Source of the DNA: Nostoc carneum NIES-2107
GTDB taxonomy: Bacteria > Cyanobacteriota > Cyanobacteriia > Cyanobacteriales > Nostocaceae
NCBI GenBank assembly: GCA_002368155.1
Contig: AP018180.1
Location: 7,558,561-7,622,560 of the forward strand
Direction: 5' to 3'
Length of the DNA stretch: 64,000 bases
The first letter of the stretch is position 1. The number at the start of each line of letters is the position of its first letter. Position numbers and translations under genes: made by a program. Under the pieces are notes generated by a model, which saw only the letters and a list, made by a program, of their open reading frames with translations, had not been told where the DNA came from and did not search any database. This document shows positions 18,818-27,780 of the stretch, piece after piece.

Positions 18818-20020
18818 GTGTCCAAAAAAACTTTAGCAAATTTATCTGCGACAGATGTATCTGGAAAACGTGCTTTAGTACGGGTGGATTTTAACGTACC
18901 TGTGGATGACCAAGGCAATATCACAGACGATACTCGGATTCGTGCCGCCCTGCCAACTATCCAAGATTTAACGCAGAAGGGAGCTAAGGTAATTCTAGCA
19001 AGCCATTTTGGTCGTCCTAAGGGTGTGGATGACAAATTGCGTTTGACTCCCGTGGCTAAACGGTTGTCGGAATTACTGGGTCAAGAAGTTATTAAAACAG
19101 ACGATTGTATCGGTGATGATGTTGCCGCTAAAGTCGGTGCTTTACAAAACGGCCAAGTGCTGCTGTTAGAAAATGTCCGCTTCTATAAGGAAGAAGAAAA
19201 AAACGACCCAGAATTTGCTAAAAAACTGGCATCAAATGCCGATTTTTATGTCAATGATGCATTTGGTACTGCCCACCGTGCCCATGCTTCTACTGAAGGT
19301 GTAACTAAATTCCTTAGCCCTTCTGTAGCTGGCTATTTGGTTGAAAAGGAATTGCAATATCTGCAAAACGCGATTGAAAATCCCCAACGTCCTTTAGCAG
19401 CAATTATTGGTGGTTCCAAGGTTTCTAGCAAAATTGGTGTAATTGAAACACTGCTAGAGAAGTGCGACAAACTCATCATCGGTGGTGGGATGATTTTCAC
19501 TTTCTACAAAGCCCGTGGTTTGAATGTTGGTAAGTCTTTGGTTGAAGAAGACAAGCTAGAACTAGCGAAATCTTTGGAAGCTAAGGCTAAAGAACGTGGT
19601 GTTACCTTCTTGTTACCCACAGATGTAGTAGTAGCAGATAAGTTTGCTCCTGATGCCAATGCTACAACTGTCAGCATTGAGAACATCCCAGCTGATGGTA
19701 TGGGTTTGGATATCGGCCCAGACTCAGTAAAAGTATTCCAAGACGCGCTTGCAGATTGCAAATCAGTAGTTTGGAATGGGCCAATGGGTGTGTTTGAGTT
19801 TGATAAATTTGCTGTAGGTACAGAAGCGATCGCTCATACCCTCGCTGACATTAGCAAAACTGGCGCTACCACTATCATCGGTGGTGGTGACTCTGTAGCG
19901 GCTGTAGAGAAGGTAGGTTTAGCCGATCAAATGAGCCACATCTCAACTGGTGGTGGTGCTAGCTTGGAATTACTCGAAGGTAAAGTATTACCCGGTATTG
20001 CAGCTTTAGATGAAGCGTAA
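18818..20020 (+). CDS. pgk: Phosphoglycerate kinase
   Basis: Calvin-cycle/glycolytic enzyme interconverting 1,3-bisphosphoglycerate and 3-phosphoglycerate. The 400-residue protein has the N-domain substrate site ([36 protein letters not shown]) and the C-domain nucleotide site ([35 protein letters not shown]). The start is GTG, set by the strong ribosome site upstream. It is transcribed away from the Usp gene. Confidence 0.97.
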   Translation: MSKKTLANLSATDVSGKRALVRVDFNVPVDDQGNITDDTRIRAALPTIQDLTQKGAKVILASHFGRPKGVDDKLRLTPVAKRLSELLGQEVIKTDDCIGDDVAAKVGALQNGQVLLLENVRFYKEEEKNDPEFAKKLASNADFYVNDAFGTAHRAHASTEGVTKFLSPSVAGYLVEKELQYLQNAIENPQRPLAAIIGGSKVSSKIGVIETLLEKCDKLIIGGGMIFTFYKARGLNVGKSLVEEDKLELAKSLEAKAKERGVTFLLPTDVVVADKFAPDANATTVSIENIPADGMGLDIGPDSVKVFQDALADCKSVVWNGPMGVFEFDKFAVGTEAIAHTLADISKTGATTIIGGGDSVAAVEKVGLADQMSHISTGGGASLELLEGKVLPGIAALDEA

Positions 20021-20325
20021 TTACTAATTCGTAATTCGTAATTACGCTTAGGAATTTTTAATTACGAGTGTTTTTTGATGTCTCTGTGCTTATAAAAGCC
20101 AGGGATTAATAGCACTACTGAAGCAAACACTACTGAATCAGATCCCCGACTTTTTCAAAAAGTCGGGGATCTAAATCCCATTCAAGTAAGTAAGTGATAA
20201 AAAGTCCAGGGTCAAAAGCCAATTAGAGTTTGGACTTTTGAGCCTGGAAAAGTAGTATTCGATACTAGACGCGCATCAGCTAATTACACCTTTGTTTCCC
20301 CTAGTAGATGTAATGAGAAAATTTA
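20021..20325. other. Intergenic region with a repeated hairpin (20141-20171)
   Basis: Contains AATTCGTAATTACG-type repeats just after pgk (20024-20056) and a 31-bp perfect palindrome at 20141-20171 (arms GATCCCCGACTTTTT). A close relative of the palindrome, with arms ATACCC.ACTTTTT, is at 26055-26083, and both are followed by the same CTAAATC; they are therefore copies of one small repeat rather than dedicated terminators. No gene seen. Confidence 0.7.
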
Positions 20326-23300
20326 CTACAATAAACCAGTAGTAAATTTATAAGTATAGTTAGATACAAGAGAGTTGCCAGCTAAGTCTTTAACACCAGT
20401 GTTTCCGCTTTTAACCGTGGCTGTATAAGTAGATAAACTCAGTAAAGGAAGAATGGGTTTAAGTGTTGCCGTGCGATTAGTAGCGTTGTAGGTGACTGTA
20501 GCAGGTACAACTAGATTGAGTATATTCCGTAACTCAAAGTTAGTGCTATTCATCGTTGTTGAGTTGATTGGCTCACTGAAGGTTACTGTAATGCTTGTAA
20601 AGATACTAACACCAAAAGCATTGTTACTAGGAGTGCTAGAGGTTACTGTGGGAGCTGTAGTATCTGCCACAGTCGTAAATGACCAGGTGTAGTCCGCTGC
20701 TAACGCATTACCAGCCAAATCTTTGACACCAGTAGTTCCGCCTTTAATCCTGACAGTATAAGCAGTCGAATTGGCTAAAGCAGTACTGGGTGTAAGTGTT
20801 GCAGTCAAGTTGCTACTGTTGTAAGCCACTGTAGCAGGTACAAGTGTATTGGTAGAATTCCGCAACTCAAAGTTAGTGCTGCTAATCGTCGTGGAGTTAA
20901 TTGCCTCGCTGAAAGTTGCTGTAATACTTGGGGAAGTGCTGATGCCAGTTGCATTATTGCCGGGAGTAGTAGAACTGACTGTTGGCGGCGTAGTATCCCC
21001 TATAGTTGTGAATGACCATGTGTAGTCCGCAGCTAAAGCATTACCAGCCAAGTCTTTGACACCAGTGGTTCCACCTTTAATCCTGACAGTATAAGCAGTC
21101 GAATTGGCTAAACCAGCACTTGGTGTAAGTGTTGCAGTCAAATTACTACTGTTGTAAGCCACTGTAGCAGATACCACTGTATTACTGGAATTCCGCAACT
21201 CAAAGTTAGTGGTATTAATCGTTGTGGAGTTGATTGCTTCACTGAAAATTGCTGTAATACTTGGGGAAGTGCTGACACCAATTGAATTATTGCTGGGAGT
21301 AGTAGAACTCACTGTTGGTGGAGTAGTATCCCCTAAAGTTGTGAATGACCAAGCGTAGTCCGTTGTCAAGGCGTTACCTGCCAAGTCTTTGATACCACTG
21401 GCACCACCTTTAATCCTAGCCGTGTAAGTAGTAGAAATTGCTAAATTACTGCTAGGTACCAGTGTCGCTGTGCGATTAGTGGCGCTGTAAGTTACTGTGA
21501 CAGGTACAAGTGTATTACTGGAATTTCGCAACTCAAAGTTAGTTGTATTAATTGTGCTGGAGTCGATGTCCTCGCTGAAGGTAGCTGTAATGGTTGTAGA
21601 ATTGCTCACACCAGTTGCGTTATTGCTCGGGGTTGTGGAGCTTACTGTTGGTGGGGTGGTATCCGTCGTTATGCTGGGAATAAACAGAATATCAACCCAA
21701 TAGTTAGCTGACTGGAAACTAGAATCTGGGAAACCGCCACCATATTTGTAGATACCGTTACTGCCACTTTCGCCATCGCGTAGCAGGTATAGTGGGCCGT
21801 TACTAATTCCAGAGTTAGCAAAGTATCCTAAATCTACAGCATAGTTCCCAGCAGGAGCATAGTAAGAAGCTACGTAGACGGTATTAGCAGTAATCTGCAC
21901 TGGATTAGTAAAGTTTACTGTTTGCCAACCAGAGGTAGTTTCATTGGTGAAGGTTGCTGTAGCTAACTGCTGACCATTACTGCTCCACAGAGTACCAGTA
22001 TGGGTGCCTGTATTACCAGCACCTTTGTAAAAGCGTACGCCAGTGATGTAGCCATTAACATTCGAGCGAAATTTGACTCCTAACTCTACAGCATTGCTGT
22101 CTGAGAATGATGAGTTTGCTGGAGTTGCGGAATTGTTCCAAATACTCTGAGGAGTTTGGTTTGCTGAAGTGGCGAATGACCAGCTGTAGCTTGTTGCCAA
22201 GGCATTACCTATCACATCTTTAACACCAGTAGCTCCACCTTTAATTGTTGCAGTGTAGGTAGTAGCAGTTGCTAAAGCGTTACTGGGCGTAAGTGTGGCT
22301 GTGCGATTAGTGGTGTTATAGGTAACTGTTGCAGGTATCAGTGTATTGCTGGAATTACGCAACTCAAAATTAGTTGCATTAATTGTTGTTGAGTCTATGG
22401 ACTTGCTGAAGGTGGCTGTAATGCTGGCAACAGTACTTACATTTGTTGCATTGCTGCTGGGAGTTGTGGAACTGACCGTTGGAGCAATGTTATCAGAGGT
22501 GTATGTAGCAACGTAGGAACCGCTATTTCCTGGGAAAAAAGCATACTCAACCCCTTTAATTATAGAGGTAGTATAGCTAACATTATTATTACCATTGAGC
22601 GTAATATTGCCGAGTGTTAAATTACCAGAGAGCATTGGCAGCATTGCCTGCAAACCATTGGTATTACTGCCCTTGGTGATTGTAAAACTCAGATTGTTAT
22701 TGTTCCATGCCAAGGAGCTAAAAGACGAACTGTTGCGACCATCGAGCCAAGTTAGAACTTGTTTGGCAGAGACAATTGGTATACTACGGGCTAGCGATGA
22801 ACTAACTACAGCATCAGAAACTGATGAGTTAGCAAAATCAGTATGGGCGTTAACGTTGAATACACCATAATACCCCTCTGTACCGATCGCGCGATCAAGT
22901 AGGGTATCGATAGTGTAAGGGTAGGATTGTCCAGATTCATCTGTTAATTGGGTAGGTGCGCCAAACACATCAATCATTGCGCCGTCTTGGTTAACAAAGC
23001 GCATAGGCATACCAGAACCAGTAAAGAAACCAGGACGGTCTGTAATCCAAGTAGGTGGCCAATAGTAGTAAGTAGTATCTAATCTAATGCCATTATTCAA
23101 TTCAATTTGTGGTGTACTGAACCAATCACTCCACACCAAGCAGTGATGACGTTGGGTTTTAGGGGATTCAATGCTGGTGTACTTACTAGTAAAGCTGCTT
23201 AGTTGCTGTGTATAGGCGATAGGTAATGAGCTAGCTGTGTAATCCGCACAGTTTGTATTTATGTGTAAAGCAACTTCAAAGCCCCCATCAATATTTACAT

Positions 23301-25386
23301 ATTGATTGGCTTGGACATTAGTTAGGGGTGAGTTGGAATAGATGTATGAAGTACCCCGGATACACTGCCAATCATCAACGGAACAACCAGCTGGACTGAG
23401 GGATTTAAATTGGTCAAACCTGCTAGCAGTACCTCCATTTGCATGGTCGTCACCACTCATCAGCACAACTGCCTTTTTACCATGAGGGAAATACCAGAAA
23501 CGGGGTAGGGGTTTTTTTGGCAAGTTCATTTGCAGAATTAAGTTTGCCAACAGCCGTTGTTGTTCATCAGCCTGGGGAATAGCAACCTTGTTGAGGTCTA
23601 CCCAATCAGCTTGAGGATCACCACTCTTATTTCCGAAAAATAAGTCATCAGAGCGAATAGGTGAGAATCCATCTCGTTCTTGTTCAGCCCATGCTGGATT
23701 ACCTTGACGAGTGAGGACAATAGAACGGGCTAAGTCGTAAGTAAATGCAGCAGCTTGCCCTCCATTACTACCAACACTACGGAGGGTAACCGCAGGATTA
23801 GAGGTTGATGTTGTGGCATTAGAGTAAAATGTCGCTATGCTTTCAGCACCATTCAGGGTATAGCGGTCAGCAGTTCCATGAAACTGCATAGTCTGATTGA
23901 CAATGCCTTTGCCAGCAGAAGTGGAGTTGTTAACTAGCAAATAAGCATTTGCCAGTGTGGATGCTGCATCAGTTAGCCCCAACAATCCTGTAAGTTGTTT
24001 GTCAGGACGCATAGCGATTAGATTTCCCCCACTTGTCACCCAGTTAGTGAACATTGTTGCCTGATTTGATGTCAGGGTCATTTCACTGAGGATGACAACG
24101 TCATAGTTAGCCAATGTTGACGATGAAACTGATGAGATGTCACTGACATTGAACAGATTCAGCCCTTCGGTGCGGAGAATCTCGGCGTAATAGTTGCTAA
24201 AGGGATTGCCAGCAGATGTGACTACGAGGATTGGCCCGCCTGGTGGCGATGGAATTGCTGCCACAAGCGTGGCTTTAGGAGCCTGAATCTTAGCTTCGGC
24301 TGTAGATGTCAGAGGTTTTTGCGGGGATTTGAGAACTTTGTTGCGATTCGATGTTGTTGGTACTTGCTTCGGACGAATAGGTAATAAGTTGTTTAACTTT
24401 ACTGTCCTTTCCCGTACACCACTATTCAAATTCCACCAATCCACATCACCATTGCGGCCACCACTAGCAAAGCTTGTTCCATCTGGGCTAATAGCAACTC
24501 CTGTAACAGCATCAACTGTACTTAGGCGTAAGCGTAGTCCACCACTTTTGGCGTTCCACACAAAAATTATGTTTTCATCACCACCTGCTACTAAACTTTG
24601 CCCATTGCGACTGAAAGCAACCGTCTTTAGAGGTTTAGTAGCATCACGAAAAACTTGGATTTCTTTAGCATTAGCCACATTCCAAAGTCGAACTGTACGA
24701 TCCTGACTGACACTAGCTAGGTTCGTACCATCTGGACTAAAGGCTAATCCTGTAACTGCACCTGCATGACCAGCTAAGGTTTGAAGTTTTTGACCTGTAG
24801 TTAAGTTCCAAAAGATGACTGCACCGCCTGCGTCTCCACTCACTAAAATCTTGCCATCTGGACTAACAGCTAGAGTGTTGACAAAATTTCTGTGTCCTTC
24901 TAGAACCTGAGTCAGTTGGTTGGTATTTACATTCCATTGAAAAATCTTCGGATCTTCACCACTAGTAAATAAAGTCTGGCCATCAGGACTCATTGCCAGT
25001 GTTCTCGGAGGGTGCTCTGGGCCTTCCAATATTTCGCTTTCTTCACCTGTAATGAGGTTCCAAAATCTGACTACAGTGTCTTTACCGACTGTCCTCAAGG
25101 TTTTGCCATCTGGACTGAAAATTGCTCCAGTTACAGGTGCGCCAAAGTGTCCTGGTAAATTCTTCATCAGATTGCCCGTTTTTGCGTCCAGCAGAGCAAT
25201 CTGACTGTCACTGACCCCAGTTGCTACTGTATTCCCATCTGGACTAAATGCGATCGCAGTTACTTCTCTGGGTTTTTGTAATGGCTGTGTTTGCGCTACT
25301 GTATATCCATGAAAATTTCCTATAAACAATATCACTAACAATGAGCAAATAAATAATCTCAAGTAATGGAAAAATTTTCTTCTCAT
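20326..25386 (-). CDS. Giant secreted WD40 / deacetylase-like / Ig-like (Big_5) / DUF4082 protein
   Basis: The 1686-residue protein starts with a signal peptide (MRRKFFHYLRLFICSLLVIL...TVAQ). Residues ~40-325 are seven WD40 blades, each with FSPDG and a W-N/D pair. After a Pro/Ser linker, residues ~384-500 look like a class-I glutamine-amidotransferase-like fold (PILVVTSAGNPFSNYYAEIL, NYDVVILSEM). Residues ~630-960 resemble a polysaccharide-deacetylase/NodB-like barrel, with a metal-site-like VVLMSGDDHANGG near residue 644 and HINTNCADY. Then come a Big_5 Ig-like repeat (~965-1075), a DUF4082 sandwich (~1080-1240) and four more Big_5 repeats to the C-terminus, each with NFELRNSSNT and GVKDLAGN. 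I infer an extracellular or periplasmic glycan-active protein. Substrate unknown. Confidence 0.85.
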   Translation of the reverse strand: MRRKFFHYLRLFICSLLVILFIGNFHGYTVAQTQPLQKPREVTAIAFSPDGNTVATGVSDSQIALLDAKTGNLMKNLPGHFGAPVTGAIFSPDGKTLRTVGKDTVVRFWNLITGEESEILEGPEHPPRTLAMSPDGQTLFTSGEDPKIFQWNVNTNQLTQVLEGHRNFVNTLAVSPDGKILVSGDAGGAVIFWNLTTGQKLQTLAGHAGAVTGLAFSPDGTNLASVSQDRTVRLWNVANAKEIQVFRDATKPLKTVAFSRNGQSLVAGGDENIIFVWNAKSGGLRLRLSTVDAVTGVAISPDGTSFASGGRNGDVDWWNLNSGVRERTVKLNNLLPIRPKQVPTTSNRNKVLKSPQKPLTSTAEAKIQAPKATLVAAIPSPPGGPILVVTSAGNPFSNYYAEILRTEGLNLFNVSDISSVSSSTLANYDVVILSEMTLTSNQATMFTNWVTSGGNLIAMRPDKQLTGLLGLTDAASTLANAYLLVNNSTSAGKGIVNQTMQFHGTADRYTLNGAESIATFYSNATTSTSNPAVTLRSVGSNGGQAAAFTYDLARSIVLTRQGNPAWAEQERDGFSPIRSDDLFFGNKSGDPQADWVDLNKVAIPQADEQQRLLANLILQMNLPKKPLPRFWYFPHGKKAVVLMSGDDHANGGTASRFDQFKSLSPAGCSVDDWQCIRGTSYIYSNSPLTNVQANQYVNIDGGFEVALHINTNCADYTASSLPIAYTQQLSSFTSKYTSIESPKTQRHHCLVWSDWFSTPQIELNNGIRLDTTYYYWPPTWITDRPGFFTGSGMPMRFVNQDGAMIDVFGAPTQLTDESGQSYPYTIDTLLDRAIGTEGYYGVFNVNAHTDFANSSVSDAVVSSSLARSIPIVSAKQVLTWLDGRNSSSFSSLAWNNNNLSFTITKGSNTNGLQAMLPMLSGNLTLGNITLNGNNNVSYTTSIIKGVEYAFFPGNSGSYVATYTSDNIAPTVSSTTPSSNATNVSTVASITATFSKSIDSTTINATNFELRNSSNTLIPATVTYNTTNRTATLTPSNALATATTYTATIKGGATGVKDVIGNALATSYSWSFATSANQTPQSIWNNSATPANSSFSDSNAVELGVKFRSNVNGYITGVRFYKGAGNTGTHTGTLWSSNGQQLATATFTNETTSGWQTVNFTNPVQITANTVYVASYYAPAGNYAVDLGYFANSGISNGPLYLLRDGESGSNGIYKYGGGFPDSSFQSANYWVDILFIPSITTDTTPPTVSSTTPSNNATGVSNSTTITATFSEDIDSSTINTTNFELRNSSNTLVPVTVTYSATNRTATLVPSSNLAISTTYTARIKGGASGIKDLAGNALTTDYAWSFTTLGDTTPPTVSSTTPSNNSIGVSTSPSITAIFSEAINSTTINTTNFELRNSSNTVVSATVAYNSSNLTATLTPSAGLANSTAYTVRIKGGTTGVKDLAGNALAADYTWSFTTIGDTTPPTVSSTTPGNNATGISTSPSITATFSEAINSTTISSTNFELRNSTNTLVPATVAYNSSNLTATLTPSTALANSTAYTVRIKGGTTGVKDLAGNALAADYTWSFTTVADTTAPTVTSSTPSNNAFGVSIFTSITVTFSEPINSTTMNSTNFELRNILNLVVPATVTYNATNRTATLKPILPLLSLSTYTATVKSGNTGVKDLAGNSLVSNYTYKFTTGLL

Positions 25387-26316
25387 ACCTATCTAGGTAC
25401 TATTTAAGTAACATTGAGATTATCCGATCAAACAACATTTTTTATAAATATCTTCATCAGAAATACATAAAAACACGCATATATAATATTTATTTTTAGA
25501 TAACACGCTTCGCTATGGCGATGCAAATTATTTAGTGGATAATTCAACATGCAAGTATACTGATAAATGCATACTACATTGAGTTTATATTATGTTATGA
25601 ATCTCATACAATAAGACTGTAAATACTTGCTATTATTACTTTTAAGGCTTAATTTTTATCAGAGACAGTAAACTTACAAATAACAAAATTACAGTCTAAT
25701 AGCTATATATGTTTGAAATATAATGAAGATTTTTCGTATTTCATATTAATCGAAAAGCAATATGGTAAATTTACTGCTGATAACCTATAACAGCGCTCAA
25801 TCTCTATCAAATTGATATTTGATGGTAGATAAAATATGTATAGCTTAATTCCTTTAGCGTGCCAATGAAATGAATTTTGGCGATTGCATTAAATTATACC
25901 AATTTAAATAATGTTTGCTACACATCAATATATTCTAGAGGGCAAGGCATTGCCTTGCACCTACCATCTGTCGCATTCTTTTTTCAAATTGGTATTAGCT
26001 GTGTCAGTCCACTATGGTGAAATACCACTTACTTAAGCAAAAGTTGCAGCACAAATACCCAACTTTTTGAAAAAGTCGGGTATCTAAATCTTGCTAAAGC
26101 CAGTGACATTCAATTTTATTGTGCGTTAGCGCTGAGAGTAAGGTCTATTAACCCATAGAAAATACCACACTATAGAGGCACTATTACTATGCCTCTATAG
26201 AAAAATGTGATTCAAATTAATAAAATCCTGCTGTAATATTTACTATTCAAGCATCCAAAAAATGTGATATTCCCGCTTGGGAAATAGTCGGATAGCTACA
26301 TAAATCAAGATATTTC
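25387..26316. other. AT-rich intergenic region (~930 bp) with small repeats
   Basis: Between the start of the giant gene and the end of the pentapeptide gene. It holds repeat element copy A (25896-25995) and the palindrome at 26055-26083. The rest, including the 25387-25860 stretch that must carry the promoter of the giant gene, shows no gene or recognised motif. Confidence 0.6.
25896..25995 (+). repeat. ATACCAATTT-ended ~100-bp element, copy A
   Basis: Starts ATACCAATTT and ends AAATTGGTAT (imperfect terminal inverted repeats). A central GGCAAGGCATTGCCTTGC palindrome follows ATATTCTAGAGG, and the right side has TGTCGCATTCTTTTTTCAAA. Copies B (35356), C (59123) and D (59340) share the ends and layout. 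No coding capacity; it looks like a MITE. Confidence 0.85.
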
Positions 26317-27087
26317 TCAGAAGGGGAAGAATTGCAGCAAGACTGAGCCAAGGCTACCAACAAAGTCAAAAAAGCTGGGTTTACCGACGCTGACTTTACC
26401 ATCTGGGGGCGTTTGCAGTTCTTTAATAAAAGCTTGGGATGTTTGGATTCCAGAACTATTTTGTTGAGATGTAAACAGCTTTTCGGCAAGTTGGGCATCT
26501 TGGAATGCGCCTTGACGGTCTAGAATTTGGTAACGTGCAATACCACGGGCTAAGTATGCGCCTGCGTAGTCGTCTTTAGCGGCGATCGCTTGGTTAAAAT
26601 AATCAATAGCTTGACGGACGTTGCCTTTTTGTCCTTCGGCTACACCCCAAGCATAAAATTCTTCTGGTGTGGCAATCTGCGCTGGTATCCCAACAGCACC
26701 TTGCAGGTAAGTACTGTTAAGATTAACTCCAGTTAATTCTGCATTTGCTAAATAGCTATTTCTTAAATCTGCACCTGCTAAATTTGCACCTGCAAGCCTA
26801 GCGCCACTTAAGTTTACACCAAATAAACCAGCACTACTTAAATTTGCACCTCTTAAATCAGCACCGGTTAAGTTTGCACGGCTGAGGTTAGCACCAGCAA
26901 GATTTGCGCCACTTAAATTTGCTCCTGTTAAGTCAGCTAATACCAAACCCGCATTTGTCAGGTCACAATTTTGACATTGTTTGGTTGCCAATAATTGTCT
27001 AATATGTTCAGAATTTGCAGCTTGGGCGCTTGTTGTGTAGCTGATTATAGTTAAGAATACTGTTGTGGCTAGAAGTTGGCTTTTCAT
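26317..27087 (-). CDS. Secreted pentapeptide-repeat + TPR protein
   Basis: The ATG at 27087 (MKSQLLATTVFLTIIS) starts a clear signal peptide ending TSAQA; a frame open five codons further upstream is less likely. After a Cys pair (QCQNCDLTNA) come about 16 A(D/N)LXX pentapeptide repeats (ANLSGANLAGANLSRANLTG and so on, residues ~45-130), expected to form a right-handed beta-helix. Residues ~145-205 form one or two TPR-like helical pairs (YAWGVAEGQKGNVRQAIDYFNQAIAAKDDYAGAYLARGIARYQ). The C-terminus is hydrophobic (FVGSLGSVLLQFFPF). About 257 residues, likely periplasmic. A binding or scaffold role is inferred. Confidence 0.85.
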   Translation of the reverse strand: MKSQLLATTVFLTIISYTTSAQAANSEHIRQLLATKQCQNCDLTNAGLVLADLTGANLSGANLAGANLSRANLTGADLRGANLSSAGLFGVNLSGARLAGANLAGADLRNSYLANAELTGVNLNSTYLQGAVGIPAQIATPEEFYAWGVAEGQKGNVRQAIDYFNQAIAAKDDYAGAYLARGIARYQILDRQGAFQDAQLAEKLFTSQQNSSGIQTSQAFIKELQTPPDGKVSVGKPSFFDFVGSLGSVLLQFFPF

Positions 27088-27198
27088 AATCGCTGCCGCC
27101 ATATTAGTTACTCAATACTCAGCTGGCGCTGAGAAATATTTATACTTCAGCTTATGATATGGGCAATATCAGCCATGTGCCATCTGTAGTATCATCAA

Positions 27199-27342
27199 TT
27201 ACTCAGCTACTTGGCTAACAGTGAACCCTAGATGCTCTAACTCAATACTGCTAGTGGTCTGGGTTGGAGCTGACCAACTCATTTTTGTAAATAAAACAAG
27301 ACTTAACGTGAGGCCTACTGCTAATAATAATTTTTCAGACAT
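27199..27342 (-). CDS. Small secreted or membrane peptide (47 aa)
   Basis: The ATG at 27342 (MSEKLLLAVGLTLSLVLFTKMSWS) is preceded by GGAGTGA at a suitable distance; a longer frame from 27432 exists but lacks such a site. The peptide is an N-terminal hydrophobic helix or signal peptide plus a short tail (TQTTSSIELEHLGFTVSQVAE). It lies upstream of the pentapeptide gene on the same strand. Function unknown. Confidence 0.5.
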   Translation of the reverse strand: MSEKLLLAVGLTLSLVLFTKMSWSAPTQTTSSIELEHLGFTVSQVAE

Positions 27343-27432
27343 AATCGTCACTCCCCACACCTGCCAGGCGATCGCTGAAAGCTTCAGCTTATGTATCAGT
27401 ATGATTAATTTTGTACACAAGCTAAGTGACAA

Positions 27433-27780
27433 GTGCGGATATTCCCTGTGATATATATCTCACAGTATGGTGATTGCGATCGCAGTTTTGGGGATTGGGG
27501 ACTGGGGATTGGGGAACTCGGGGCCCCCTCTGGGGATAAGGGGTAATGGGGATTGGGGAAGAATTCTTTAATTCTTGTAGAGACGCGATTCATCGCGTCT
27601 GTTTGCATAAATAAACCTGCTTACAACCAGAAATCAAGTTGAAGCAGGCTTAGTTGGTGTTCCATGAGTTCCGCCGGATCGGCTGACGGAATTGAATTAT
27701 ATATAGATGATGAGTTGGATAGGAGGATTAGGATTTGGTTAAGGGAAAAGGATAAAACCTTTACCCCTTCCCCTTTTCCC
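27433..27780. other. Intergenic region with heptamer array and small hairpin repeats
   Basis: 27488-27566 is a GGGGATT/GGGGACT array. 27578-27600 is a GAGACGCGAT-TCATCGCGTCT hairpin, also present in similar form at 61256-61278. CCTGCTT/GAAGCAGG pair across 27613-27648. Nothing coding is seen. Confidence 0.7.

Noticed and set aside
20141-20171. Palindrome after pgk as a dedicated terminator
   Set aside because: It has no T-run and a relative occurs at 26055, so it is better read as a dispersed repeat.
22595-22870. Plus-strand frames within 20326-25386
   Set aside because: They are antisense shadows of the giant exoprotein gene, whose domains are continuous through this region.
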